The notes beneath the pieces are model-generated. The model was not told the origin of the DNA. It searched no databases and saw nothing but the letters and a program-made list of their open reading frames with translations. Position numbers and translations under genes: made by a program. Of a DNA stretch of 64,000 nt, positions 27,230-35,336 are shown in pieces. Each line of letters begins with the position of its first letter. Within the stretch, counting starts at the first letter, position 1. The stretch is taken from contig CALEDJ010000051.1 of NCBI GenBank assembly GCA_937951485.1, positions 62,001-126,000 on the forward strand, read 5' to 3'. This DNA is from an uncultured bacterium. Its GTDB lineage: Bacteria > Hydrogenedentota > Hydrogenedentia > Hydrogenedentales > CAILVY01.

Positions 27230-28211
27230 AACACGCTCTTACTCTGCTCTTGAGAATATCGGGATCAATTTTGTTGAGCCGGCCGCTGATGACCAGTTTC
27301 AGGTTGAACGCCTCGATCCACAGGCCCCACAGGAAACCCGCGACGCGCTCCGGCCCCATGGTCTGCATCTTGACGCGGCGCGCCAGATCGGTCAGATAAT
27401 CCGAGGTGATCTGCTCGAAGCGCACCACCTGCTCCTCTTCCGGCGCTTCCAGCGCCTCCTGGTACAGGTCGCCCAGCCGGCCCGGGATCAGCGCGCCCCA
27501 GCCGCGCGGGTCGCCCGCCGCGATCATCTCGCCCAATACGCCGTTGAACGGTCCCAGCGGCAGGAAGTGTTGCTGGTACATCTTGAGCGGATGGCCGGAC
27601 CGCGCCGCGCGCCACAACACCACCACCGCCCGCGCCAGCACGCGCTCGCGCACCCAGTATTCGATGAACGGCGCTTCCAGGGAGGATCCAAGCGCCAGGT
27701 AGTGCCGGAGATACGCGCCGTCCAGCGTCATATCCACCACCATCGGATTGGCCGCTTCCGCGCCGGCCGCGAGTTGCGCCATCGTCGCCCGGATCACATC
27801 CGGCAGCAGGCTGACATTCCCGGCGGCGACGTCGTTCAGCCGGTCTTCTGAAAATACATTGCTCAGGAACGGATACGCCCCCCGATGCTGCACGGCCCGC
27901 TTGAGGTTGAGATAGTCGTCGGACAGCGTGAAGAGGTCCGCCACCGCCGTTCGTGGGCTGTCGCGCCGCAGGGAGAGCACGAGATTGTGCACATAGGCGT
28001 CAATGATCGTGCTCCAATCCTCCCATGTCACCGCGCCGGGATTCATGTGTTCACGCAGGGAGGTGTCCTGGAGCCGCTGAAAAAGGTCTTCGATGCGTTC
28101 CAGTCCCGCCAGGGACAGGAAAAAATCCTGCCCCATCAGCCGCCCTTCCAGGGCGCTGATACGGCCGCAGGCGAAACCCCATTGATGCCTGTTTTTCGTT
28201 AAAGCCAGCAC
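27222..28211 (-). CDS. atpC: V/A-type ATPase subunit C (AC39/d type)
   Basis: 329 residues, largely helical, with the three-fold internal pattern of the funnel-shaped AC39 subunit that caps the membrane ring. Recognisable segments are AYVHNLVLSLRRDS, DYLNLKRAVQHR, and the C-terminal GPERVAGFLWGLWIEAFNLKLVISGRL, which matches the family signature of PIIAYLLAKEtEaknlRiIl-like helices. It starts three bases after subunit E. Assignment relies on operon position and helix patterns more than on strict motifs. Confidence 0.88.
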   Translation of the reverse strand: MLALTKNRHQWGFACGRISALEGRLMGQDFFLSLAGLERIEDLFQRLQDTSLREHMNPGAVTWEDWSTIIDAYVHNLVLSLRRDSPRTAVADLFTLSDDYLNLKRAVQHRGAYPFLSNVFSEDRLNDVAAGNVSLLPDVIRATMAQLAAGAEAANPMVVDMTLDGAYLRHYLALGSSLEAPFIEYWVRERVLARAVVVLWRAARSGHPLKMYQQHFLPLGPFNGVLGEMIAAGDPRGWGALIPGRLGDLYQEALEAPEEEQVVRFEQITSDYLTDLARRVKMQTMGPERVAGFLWGLWIEAFNLKLVISGRLNKIDPDILKSRVRACYV

Positions 28212-28214
28212 GCC

Positions 28215-28835
28215 TTATCCCTGTTCTTTCGCTTTGCCGAATATCTGCGCGGCAATCCGCGGGGCGTGTTCCCGTTCCAGGTCGCCCAGCAGGGTGCGCA
28301 GGGTTTGGTCAATCTGGAAATTCTCGGCCACATAGATGAAGCCGCCGGGTTCCGGCAGCGGATTCGCCGCGTCCAGAGTCAACGCTTGATCTTCGGAACG
28401 CCCCGCATTGTATTGGCGCAGAATGGCCTCAAAGCGCCCCTTTTCGTCCGGATGCACCCGGATGCGGCCGCCGCGAATGCGGCCGTCCTTGTCCTGCGCG
28501 GCCCGGTCCAGCAATTGCCGCATTATCGCCGCGTATTCCTCTTCCGGCAGTTTCAGGAGCCGCTCATATGCGGCGTCAAATATCTGCCGCAGGCACGCAT
28601 TCTTCCGCCCCAGCAACTCCTTGTTCGCCACGCCGCTGAACTGAATCAGTTTGCGCGCAAATTCCTCTTCGATGGCCCGCACGGCCTGCTGATAGCGGCG
28701 TTCTCCCTCGGCTTCCGCCGCGCGGCGCGCCTGCTCCTCCTGCTCCGCGGCCGCCAGTTCCGCCGCCTTCAGGATCAGGTCCGCTTCCTTCTGGGCCGAT
28801 TCGCGCACGGCCCGGCTGATCTGCTCAAGCGCCAT
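28215..28835 (-). CDS. atpE: V/A-type ATPase subunit E
   Basis: 206 residues from ATG 28835 (MALEQISRAVRESAQ), preceded by AGGAAGGA; a longer frame adds 12 residues without a better site. Residues 1-95 form a charged coiled coil rich in Ala, Glu and Arg, the peripheral stalk; the C-terminal half is the globular head that contacts the top of A3B3 (RIRVHPDEKGRFEAIL, GGFIYVAENFQIDQTLRTLL). It pairs with the H subunit encoded first in the operon. Confidence 0.9.
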   Translation of the reverse strand: MALEQISRAVRESAQKEADLILKAAELAAAEQEEQARRAAEAEGERRYQQAVRAIEEEFARKLIQFSGVANKELLGRKNACLRQIFDAAYERLLKLPEEEYAAIMRQLLDRAAQDKDGRIRGGRIRVHPDEKGRFEAILRQYNAGRSEDQALTLDAANPLPEPGGFIYVAENFQIDQTLRTLLGDLEREHAPRIAAQIFGKAKEQG

Positions 28836-28889
28836 AGTGCTGCATCCTTCCTGCATTCCGGCGGCGGGCATCGCCGCCGGAATGGGTGA

Positions 28890-29405
28890 TTATTGCCGGA
28901 GGAACGCCGTTACCGCGTCGGACGTCAGCCAGTTAATGGCCAGAATGCCCACCAGCAGCGCCACCACCGCATAGGTCTCCACCATCGCCGGCAAAATGAT
29001 CGAACGGCCAAAGGCCTCCGGTCGCCGCGCCACCAGTCCGATACTCGACGCGGATGCCTCGCCCTGCCAGTTGGCGGAGAAAAACAGCGCAATGCCAACG
29101 CCCAACCCGAGAATCATCAGCGCCAGGCCGGTGCCCGGCGTCACGTTCAACGCGCCCGTAATCAGGCCCGTGTTCACGAAGATGAGAATCGCCGTGATAA
29201 ACCCATAGAAGCCCTGCGTACCGGGAAGCGCCAGCAGCACCAGTAATCGCCCGAACAGGTCCGGCTTTTCGCTGAGCACGCCGCCGACCGCCTGCGACGC
29301 TATGCCAATGCCTTTGGCCGACCCTGCGCATCCCAGCCCCACCGCCAGGCCCGCGCCCGCCATCGCCATTCCCCGTCCCAGTTCGATTGCAAGTTGATGG
29401 TCCAT
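28890..29405 (-). CDS. atpK: V/A-type ATPase proteolipid (subunit K/c) with sodium-site residues
   Basis: ATG 29405 (MDHQLAIELG) after GGAGA; 171 residues in four membrane helices, i.e. two fused hairpins like NtpK of Enterococcus hirae. The essential carboxylate is Glu143 in PAMVETYAV of the second hairpin; the first hairpin has LPGTQG at 60-65 with no carboxylate. All positions known to bind Na+ in NtpK have matching residues here: Leu60, Thr63, Gln64, Gln114 and Glu143. The ring is therefore likely to be Na+-coupled and geared as a V-type ring with one carboxylate per four helices. Confidence 0.93.
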   Translation of the reverse strand: MDHQLAIELGRGMAMAGAGLAVGLGCAGSAKGIGIASQAVGGVLSEKPDLFGRLLVLLALPGTQGFYGFITAILIFVNTGLITGALNVTPGTGLALMILGLGVGIALFFSANWQGEASASSIGLVARRPEAFGRSIILPAMVETYAVVALLVGILAINWLTSDAVTAFLRQ

Positions 29406-29514
29406 GTTCGCTCTCCGTTGCCGATTCCAGGCCCGGCGCCACGCTGTCCGGCTGCAACGCCATGCCTCAATCCTGGTTAACCCCCGCCCCATTTGCCCGG
29501 GGCGCGGCGTGTTA

Positions 29515-31584
29515 TCAATACTCCGTTTTCCTCAAAATCGCGGCTTCCGAATCAAAACCCAACGGCCTGAACGGCCGGGATCCGCCTTCGTAAAAACGAC
29601 CAAAAAACTCCACCATGATCAGACGCATCGAGTGCACGAATGCGCCCATCACGCTGATGAAGAAATTGAATGCATGCCCCACGACCAGCGCGCCGACAAA
29701 GAGCACTATGCCCACGTACGGCACCGGACGCAACAAATCCGCCATCATGTTGAAGGACATCGCCACGATGGAGGTGGTCAACCCCAGCGCCAGCAGGCGG
29801 CAGTAGGACATCGTGTCGCCGATGAATGATGTGATGCCGTAACTTCCCACGATGCCGTACAGGCTCACAACCCCGGCCATCAGACGCGCGATGGGATTCT
29901 TGTTCTCCCGGCCCTGGGTCAGCACCAGTCCCAGCGCGCCCACGGCGAAAAGCGCCCACCCTGCGTTCATCACGGCGGGAGGCGGCGACACAAACATCTT
30001 GCTCACGAGGATGATAAAACCCGGCAGGGTGATCAGCCACAGAATGCCGTCAAAAACCGCTCCCATCTTGTCGCCCTGCTGCACCATGCCGTACATGCGC
30101 AGGCCGAGCGCCCAGAATTGGTTCAACACGCCGATGGCCAGCGCCGCGAGCAGCATAATCACCGGTTGATCCATCGGGTCCAATATCTGCGTGAAGGAGA
30201 TCAGGCGATACAGCGGATTGCCCTCGCCCAGGTATTGCGGCTTGTACAGATCGCCGAAACAGGACCCCAGAATCAGCCCGAAAAACACCGTCGGGAAACC
30301 CGCCATAAACAACAGTTTGGCGAAGTTATAGACGCCTTCGTAGGCGCGCGTGCGCCGCATGATATAGTAGCCCAGCAGGATCAGCATTGTTCCGTAGGCC
30401 ACATCGCCGAAGCAGATGCCGAAAAACAGGAAGAAACTGAACCAGAGGGCGGGCGAGGGGTCGAAGGCTTCGTATTTCGGCAGGCCGTACATGTTCACCA
30501 GCAACTGCACCGGCCGCACCAGCGGCGGCAGGCTCAGGCTCACGGGAACATCCTCACCGGGCGCGGGGTCTGTTGTACTGACGGATACGTTTGGGAATTC
30601 CTTGTCAATCGCCGCATGGAGCGCCGGCAGGTCTTTCTCGCGGATGTATCCCGACACCACCTGCACCCATCGGCCATGCGCGCTGTTGGCGCGCGCCAGC
30701 GCGAGGTTCTTGCAACTGTCCCAGAAAGCCTTGAGCACCAGCAGCGACCGGCGATGCACCGCCAATTGCTTGACCTTTTTCTCAATTTCTGCGACTTGGG
30801 CCTTCAGTTCCGCCAGATCGCCTTGCATTTCCCGGATATGATCCCGCACCGTGCCCGTGAGCGGCGGCAGCGCGATTTCTTCGAATCCATACGCCCCCAG
30901 AATCTTCCGCGCCGCCTCTTCATCTCCGATGGTGCAGGCGAACACTACGCGCACGAGGGCGGTGGGTTTGGGGGCGGGCGGCGGCGCGCCGGCGCTGCCG
31001 TCCTTGCGGTGATACTTGCCTTCGACCACCGTACCCCATGCCAGGACCTTGGAAGCCGTCTCGTCTTCGGACAATGCTTCCAGTTGCTTCGCCTGGATTT
31101 GGCCGAACTGGAGTCGGATCCGCGTCGGTTTCGTCAAGTCCCCCACACGGAACGGCAAATGTTCGAGCGGTTTCAACTCCGCGATGCGGGTTTCGATGTC
31201 GCTGATGGAGCGCTCGGCCTTGCGGTAGGCCATGTCCAGTTCCTGCGCCGTTTCGTAATGCGCGTCCAGCGGAAAATGCTGGAGCGCTTCGTCCAGTTCC
31301 CTCGGGTCCACCACCATCGGGGTGGGCGCCAAGCCTGCGATGAATCCCTGGACTTCCGGCGCAAAGATGTCAATCAACCCCAGCATCAGATTGATTTTCT
31401 GGAGTTCCCGGTCGCAGTCCTCGGTGGACACGTCCTGCCGCTGGAGCCGGTCCCTGGCCTCGTCGTACTGATCAAAAACGTCCGAAATCTCGACCGCACC
31501 CAAACCGTGCAGCGTCTTCATCAGCCGCTGCGCGGCATTCACCGGACAAAGAATTGTAAGTTTTTTGATCCGGTCAATCGCCAT
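29515..31584 (-). CDS. atpI: V/A-type ATPase subunit I (a-type)
   Basis: 689 residues from ATG 31584 (MAIDRIKKLTILCP), which overlaps the H gene stop by 11 bases; the longer frame is antisense noise. Residues 1-330 are the soluble stator arm with long coiled coils. From about 370 there are seven to eight membrane helices including FFGICFGDVAYG, GSCFGDLYK, and the late SYCRLLALGLTTSIVAM and NFFISVMGAFVHSMRL segments, which carry the arginine facing the proteolipid ring. It forms the ion half-channels. Normal family length. Confidence 0.94.
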   Translation of the reverse strand: MAIDRIKKLTILCPVNAAQRLMKTLHGLGAVEISDVFDQYDEARDRLQRQDVSTEDCDRELQKINLMLGLIDIFAPEVQGFIAGLAPTPMVVDPRELDEALQHFPLDAHYETAQELDMAYRKAERSISDIETRIAELKPLEHLPFRVGDLTKPTRIRLQFGQIQAKQLEALSEDETASKVLAWGTVVEGKYHRKDGSAGAPPPAPKPTALVRVVFACTIGDEEAARKILGAYGFEEIALPPLTGTVRDHIREMQGDLAELKAQVAEIEKKVKQLAVHRRSLLVLKAFWDSCKNLALARANSAHGRWVQVVSGYIREKDLPALHAAIDKEFPNVSVSTTDPAPGEDVPVSLSLPPLVRPVQLLVNMYGLPKYEAFDPSPALWFSFFLFFGICFGDVAYGTMLILLGYYIMRRTRAYEGVYNFAKLLFMAGFPTVFFGLILGSCFGDLYKPQYLGEGNPLYRLISFTQILDPMDQPVIMLLAALAIGVLNQFWALGLRMYGMVQQGDKMGAVFDGILWLITLPGFIILVSKMFVSPPPAVMNAGWALFAVGALGLVLTQGRENKNPIARLMAGVVSLYGIVGSYGITSFIGDTMSYCRLLALGLTTSIVAMSFNMMADLLRPVPYVGIVLFVGALVVGHAFNFFISVMGAFVHSMRLIMVEFFGRFYEGGSRPFRPLGFDSEAAILRKTEY

Positions 31585-31900
31585 GGACCAGACTCTCCCG
31601 GAATTGCGCCACCAACGCATCCGCCTGATCGGCAATCACACCGTCCACAATCTGATCCAGCGCAGCCAGCGCGGCCTCGTGTTCCGCCTTGGCGCGGGCG
31701 ATGTCCTCCTGGTGCTTCCGCTCCGCCTCCTCCCGGAAGACCGCCACGCGACGCTCCACATCGGCCATGATTTCCTCCCGGATGGCCGCCTGCTTCGCCG
31801 TCGAGGCCTTCTCGATCTCCTTGGCCTTCGCGCGCGCCTCTTCCAATAATCCATTCGCTTCGTTTTCCAGCGTCAAGATGTCGTCAATAAGCGATTTCAT
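31574..31900 (-). CDS. V/A-type ATPase subunit H/G (peripheral stalk)
   Basis: 108 residues from ATG 31900 (MKSLIDDILTLENEA), preceded by GGAAGG. The whole protein is one amphipathic coiled coil full of Ala, Glu, Lys and Arg (EEARAKAKEIEKASTAKQ), matching the short H (AhaH) or G subunit that dimerises with E to make the peripheral stalk. It is the first gene of the operon, with a good promoter about 130 bases upstream. The frame extends far upstream but only through that promoter region. Confidence 0.85.
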   Translation of the reverse strand: MKSLIDDILTLENEANGLLEEARAKAKEIEKASTAKQAAIREEIMADVERRVAVFREEAERKHQEDIARAKAEHEAALAALDQIVDGVIADQADALVAQFRESLVHGD

Positions 31901-32026
31901 AATGGCCTTCCGCGTTCCCGGCGCACCGCATGCCAACCGGAGAAAATAACCGCCCGCGTTTTCACGCGCATCCCAGTCAAAATGAACGGACGTTGCAACC
32001 CTTCCCAACCTTGCACAACAGCGGGG

Positions 32027-32056
32027 AATATAGCCCATAAAGGGGGTGGCGTGCAA
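32027..32056 (-). promoter_or_regulatory. Promoter of the V/A-ATPase operon
   Basis: On the minus strand TTGCAC (32056-32051), an 18-base spacer and TATATT (32032-32027), about 127 bases above the first operon gene. It is the only strong sigma-70-like site in the gap. Confidence 0.55.
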
Positions 32057-32269
32057 GTTTTTCACAAGGCCTGTTTGTGACCGTTTTTTTCTTTGACGCA
32101 GGGATTCAGGTGCCACTCATAAGAGCGCATACCAAAGAGGTTAGGTTGTTGACCTAACATTAGGTAGGATATATGCGGGAATGCAAAGAACACCAGAAAA
32201 ACCCTGAATTCAAGGGTGACGATCACACCGGGGATCGGCCCTGGTGAAAAAGGCGAGCCGGGCGCCAGG

Positions 32270-32415
32270 AAAGACAACAAAGACTCCAAGGGCTGCAAGC
32301 ACGGGAGGGGCAACAGGGACGACAAGGACGGAAAACACGGAAGGGACGGAAGGGACGGAAGGGACAACAAGGACAGCGAGAACGGAAAGCAGGGAAGGGA
32401 GGAAAAGGATGGAAG
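32270..32415 (+). repeat. Degenerate GGACAACAA/GGGACGGAA array
   Basis: Purine-rich units such as GGGACAACAAGGACAGC, GGGACGGAA (three in a row near 32340-32365) and GGACGACAAGGAC recur with a period near nine bases. The same unit is found at 54590-54637 and, inverted, at 57781-57812. All are intergenic. Confidence 0.65.
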
Positions 32416-32464
32416 AGAGACCGGAGACGGCACGCACTCTTGTAAAAAGCGATCTTGCCCCGAT

Positions 32465-32515
32465 TCGTCCGACGGGTCCGACCCGTCCGACGGTTCTGCG
32501 TGGTCCGACTGGGCA
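32465..32515. repeat. GTCCGAC repeats with hairpin
   Basis: Four copies of GTCCGAC spaced irregularly, with ACGGGT-CCG-ACCCGT able to fold as a hairpin at 32472-32486. The inverse motif GTCGGAC is repeated at 47668-47702 downstream of the sulfatase gene. It lies just past the end of the TauE-like gene and may help terminate it. Confidence 0.5.
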
Positions 32516-32526
32516 CAACGCTCCTC

Positions 32527-33288
32527 CTAAAAAACAATCAACGCCATACCCAGGACCAGAATCATGCCAAGCACCAGGCGCCGGAAGCGCCTGGCGTCCA
32601 GGCGGCGGTCCACGACAAAGCCCAGCCCCATCCCCATCAACACAGCGGGCATGGAATAAGTGCAATGCCACAGCACAGGCGTGGTGATAAGCCCGGCCGC
32701 GGCATGCCCGGCGACGATGAAAAGTCCATTGACGATGAAGAAACTCTGGAGCATGGATTTGAAGCGATCCTTGGGCCATCTGCGGATGGCGCCATAAACG
32801 ATGAGCGGCGGGCCGTTGGCGTTGTATGCGCCGCCCAACACCCCTGCTGTCAGCGCAGCCAGCGCACCGCCCCAACGCACCCGCCGGGAGTCGCTCTCAT
32901 AGCGCTGCGCCGCCGCGTCGGCGCGGCGTGCGTTGAGGCGCGGTTCCAAGAGGCTGGCGTAGCCCGCGTAGCCGATAAGCACGACGCCGAGCAGACCGGT
33001 GATAAGCGCCTCATTGCCGTATCTCAGCAGCGCCAATCCCGCCGGGATGCCCAGGACGGAAATTGCACTGAGCCGTGCAGCCTCGCGGAAATGCAGCGCA
33101 CGCCAGTATTGGCACAGCACGGCGAAGTTGACGACCTGGCTGGAGATCGCCAACACCGGCGCAGCGGTGGCCGTCCCGAGCGCCATCGCCAGCAACGGCA
33201 TGCCCACAAGCGCCGAGCCAAAACCCGTCGCGCTGTGCACAAATCCCGCCAGCGCGAGGGCCACCATGACGATGATGGACTCATGCAC
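32527..33288 (-). CDS. TauE/SafE-family membrane transporter
   Basis: 253 residues with about eight membrane helices and the family hallmarks: an N-terminal GFVHSATGFGSALVGMPLLAM and, in the second half, GVLGGAYNANGPPLIVYG, the internally duplicated motif. Members export sulfite or organosulfonates or move other small anions; substrate is not determined here. It follows purE after 45 bases, but a functional link with purine synthesis is not evident. A sulfite role would fit with the siroheme reductase elsewhere in the window, though the two are 15 kb apart. Confidence 0.85.
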   Translation of the reverse strand: MHESIIVMVALALAGFVHSATGFGSALVGMPLLAMALGTATAAPVLAISSQVVNFAVLCQYWRALHFREAARLSAISVLGIPAGLALLRYGNEALITGLLGVVLIGYAGYASLLEPRLNARRADAAAQRYESDSRRVRWGGALAALTAGVLGGAYNANGPPLIVYGAIRRWPKDRFKSMLQSFFIVNGLFIVAGHAAAGLITTPVLWHCTYSMPAVLMGMGLGFVVDRRLDARRFRRLVLGMILVLGMALIVF

Positions 33289-33333
33289 CGTGACGGGTCC
33301 TTTCCGTCGCGGCGCGCCGCTTTGCCACGCCGG

Positions 33334-33837
33334 TCAGGTGTCGCACGGCAGCGACGTCTCCACGATTTTTTTCGCCTGCGTCTCGCGGTAAGCGGCCAGT
33401 TTCTCCCGGTACTCCGGGTGGTTGTTCGCGAGAATGGCCACGGCCAGCAGCGCGGCGTTGGTCGCTCCTGGTTTGCCGATGGCCAATGCGCCGACCGGCA
33501 CCCCCGGCGGCATCTGCACGATGGCGTACAACGCATCCACGCCGTTCAACGCCCCGCCCGACAGCGGCACGCCCAGAACGGGCCGCGTGGTCTGCGCCGC
33601 CACGACGCCCGGCAACGCCGCCGCAAGTCCGGCCCCCGCGATAAACACTTCCACGCCCGATGCCTCGCAGGATTGGATAAACGCCGAGAGCGCATCCGGC
33701 GTGCGGTGCGCCGACAAGACCCGGCAGACGTGCGGCACGCCGAATTGTTGCAGGGTTTCATGCACGGCGGACATCACGTCCCAATCGGATTTGCTGCCCA
33801 TCACAACGGCGACTTGTGTGTTGGTTGTTGTGGTCAT
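33334..33837 (-). CDS. purE: N5-carboxyaminoimidazole ribonucleotide mutase
   Basis: 167 residues of a class I PurE: VVMGSKSDWDVM near the N-terminus (phosphate binding), SAHRTPD with the catalytic His, then AGAGLAAALPGVVAA and GVPLSGGALNGVDAL. It converts N5-CAIR to CAIR in purine synthesis. The partner purK is not in the window. An additional small element with inverted ends lies directly upstream (33865-33964). Confidence 0.95.
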   Translation of the reverse strand: MTTTTNTQVAVVMGSKSDWDVMSAVHETLQQFGVPHVCRVLSAHRTPDALSAFIQSCEASGVEVFIAGAGLAAALPGVVAAQTTRPVLGVPLSGGALNGVDALYAIVQMPPGVPVGALAIGKPGATNAALLAVAILANNHPEYREKLAAYRETQAKKIVETSLPCDT

Positions 33838-33864
33838 GGTTTCTCCTTTCGTCCTTGCCGTTCT

Positions 33865-33964
33865 CAGGCATTTGCGAAATGGGCGCTTCGGACCTCAGTT
33901 CCATTAAAAATCCCGGATATTTCGTGTGCTTAAACGCAAAAACAGTCCATTTCGCAAATGCCTC
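33865..33964. repeat. ~100 bp element with terminal inverted repeats, copy B
   Basis: AGGCATTTGCGAAATGG at the left is the inverse of CCATTTCGCAAATGCCT at the right. The interior, GATATTTCGTGTGCTTAAA... to AAACAGTCCATTTCGC, aligns with copy A at 21516-21617 in the same orientation with roughly three quarters of bases equal over the right 75 positions. It sits between purE and the carbonic anhydrase gene. Confidence 0.7.
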
Positions 33965-33995
33965 TTCTTGCTGTCTCTTGCCCAGGAACCGCCCT

Positions 33996-34727
33996 TTACT
34001 CCGCTTTTTCCCCCAGGGCTTCCGCCGCCGCCAATATCTCCAGGGGCCGTTCTTCGGGCAACCAGTCCACGCGGCCTGTGCCGATGTCGTAAATAGCGCC
34101 CACCGCCTTTACTGCGCCCCGCTTTACGAGGTCCCGCACCGCAGGGCTTTCCACAAACAACGTTTCCATGGACAGCCACACATTCTCTTCGACGGCGCGC
34201 GTCACGAGCGTATCAACATCCGCATCCGGGGCATCGGCGCGCGCCCGTGCGACCGCCGGGCCGATGCGTCGCAGGATTGCCGGGATATTGCGTTCCAGCC
34301 CGCCGTCCTCGTAATCGGCTTGTTGCACCGCTGCCGTCACCGCGCCACACTGCGTATGGCCCAGCACCACCAACACGGGCGTATGCACATGCGCCAGGCC
34401 ATATTCGATGCTGCCCGCCTCGCAGGGGCCGCAGATATTGCCCGCCACCCGCACGACGAAGAGGTCCATCACGCCCTCGTCGAAAATGAGTTCCACCGGC
34501 ACGCGGGAATCGGAGCAACTCAGCACAGTGGCAAAGGCATGACGATCCTGGCTCTCCACCCCCGCCTGGCGCAACCGCGCCACATTCTGGTGCGGATGCT
34601 GCGGCGTTCCCGCCGCAAAGCGGGCATTGCCCTCCTTCAACAGCGCCAGCGCCGCCGCCGCGTCCGGTTTTCCGGTCCCCGCCATCCCGCCATGACAGCA
34701 CAGTAATGCCGGTATTTCCAGCATCAT
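33996..34727 (-). CDS. Beta-class carbonic anhydrase
   Basis: 243 residues. Zinc ligands Cys71, His124 and Cys127 appear in CSDSR and HTQC, with the Asp73-Arg75 dyad intact. It interconverts CO2 and bicarbonate. Two start codons in tandem (ATG ATG) follow AAAGGA. It lies 15 bases downstream of the nucleoside deoxyribosyltransferase-like gene, so the two are co-transcribed. Bicarbonate supply to purine or other carboxylations, for example next-door purE, is a reasonable but unproven link. Confidence 0.94.
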   Translation of the reverse strand: MMLEIPALLCCHGGMAGTGKPDAAAALALLKEGNARFAAGTPQHPHQNVARLRQAGVESQDRHAFATVLSCSDSRVPVELIFDEGVMDLFVVRVAGNICGPCEAGSIEYGLAHVHTPVLVVLGHTQCGAVTAAVQQADYEDGGLERNIPAILRRIGPAVARARADAPDADVDTLVTRAVEENVWLSMETLFVESPAVRDLVKRGAVKAVGAIYDIGTGRVDWLPEERPLEILAAAEALGEKAE

Positions 34728-34742
34728 GCTTCCTTTCCTGCT

Positions 34743-35150
34743 TTAGAAATGCCGTTCAATATAGGCCAGCGCCGCCTCCAAGTCGGGCAGCACCTTGGTG
34801 CAATACTTCACCATCCAGGGCGACATGTCCTGGAAGGGCAGCGGACTGAACGCAATCACAAAACGACCCAGATCATGCGCCGCATAGAACACTTCCATCG
34901 CGGTGCCGATGGACGGCTTGCTGTAATTCACCAGCAGGATGTCTGCATCGCGCACGTCCTGCAAGTCGAATTCCACGATCTCGTTCGCGCTGTCAATTTC
35001 CCGGTCGCGGAAATCGCGCCGCATCGGGTCCAGCACAATGAAGCGCCCCGCGAGCCGTTCCTTCGCCCGCTGTCGCCACGTCTTGCCCTCATCGCCCGAA
35101 CAGTCCATGATCGGACCGCAGAGGTAGATTTTCTTCGGACCGTTCTTCAT
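34743..35150 (-). CDS. Nucleoside 2-deoxyribosyltransferase-like protein
   Basis: 135 residues. KKIYLCGPIMDC at the N-terminus, VLDPMRRDFRDREI, IVEFDLQDVRDADILLVNY and PSIGTAMEVFYAAHDLGRFVIAF follow the order of the nucleoside deoxyribosyltransferase fold, with the Glu of TAMEV in the position of the catalytic nucleophile. Relatives hydrolyse or transfer the glycosidic bond of nucleotides or deoxynucleosides, a salvage or sanitising role. It heads a two-gene unit with carbonic anhydrase. Confidence 0.8.
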   Translation of the reverse strand: MKNGPKKIYLCGPIMDCSGDEGKTWRQRAKERLAGRFIVLDPMRRDFRDREIDSANEIVEFDLQDVRDADILLVNYSKPSIGTAMEVFYAAHDLGRFVIAFSPLPFQDMSPWMVKYCTKVLPDLEAALAYIERHF

Positions 35151-35276
35151 ATCGCATATTCCTGCATATATCCATCATGTGCGCAACGCCCCGATGCGCG
35201 GCCAGTATCCCCCGCAGCGCGGCATTGTACCTGATGGCGCATCACAAATCGAGGTTTCTCCGGCTGAAAAGCAGAA

Positions 35277-35336
35277 CGCCCGGCCGCGGGAAGGCGGTGG
35301 GCGGCCGGGCGCATGATGCTGACCGGGACCGGTCAG
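35277..35336 (-). terminator. Double hairpin at the end of the hydrogenase operon
   Basis: CTGACCGG-GA-CCGGTCAG (35319-35336) is a perfect palindrome spanning the hndD stop codon. Just beyond it on the minus strand, 11-base arms (35301-35311 and 35277-35287, CGCCCGGCCGC type) form a second strong stem, followed by a T-rich run. Together they make a likely terminator for rex-hndABCD. Confidence 0.65.

Larger units (their letters stand above)
32101..32526. other. Intergenic region without a gene, repeat-filled
   Basis: Apart from the ATPase promoter (32027-32056), the 626 bases between the ATPase operon and the TauE-like gene hold no credible gene. 32135-32175 has repeated TTAGGTTGTTGACCTAA-like inverted bases, and from 32270 onward the DNA is a degenerate 9-mer array followed by GTCCGAC repeats. 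Open frames across it are by-products of the repeat. Confidence 0.6.

Noticed and set aside
32210-32875. 221-codon frame on the minus strand between ATPase and TauE genes
   Set aside because: It reads through the degenerate 9-mer array and then a second frame of the TauE gene; no family match.
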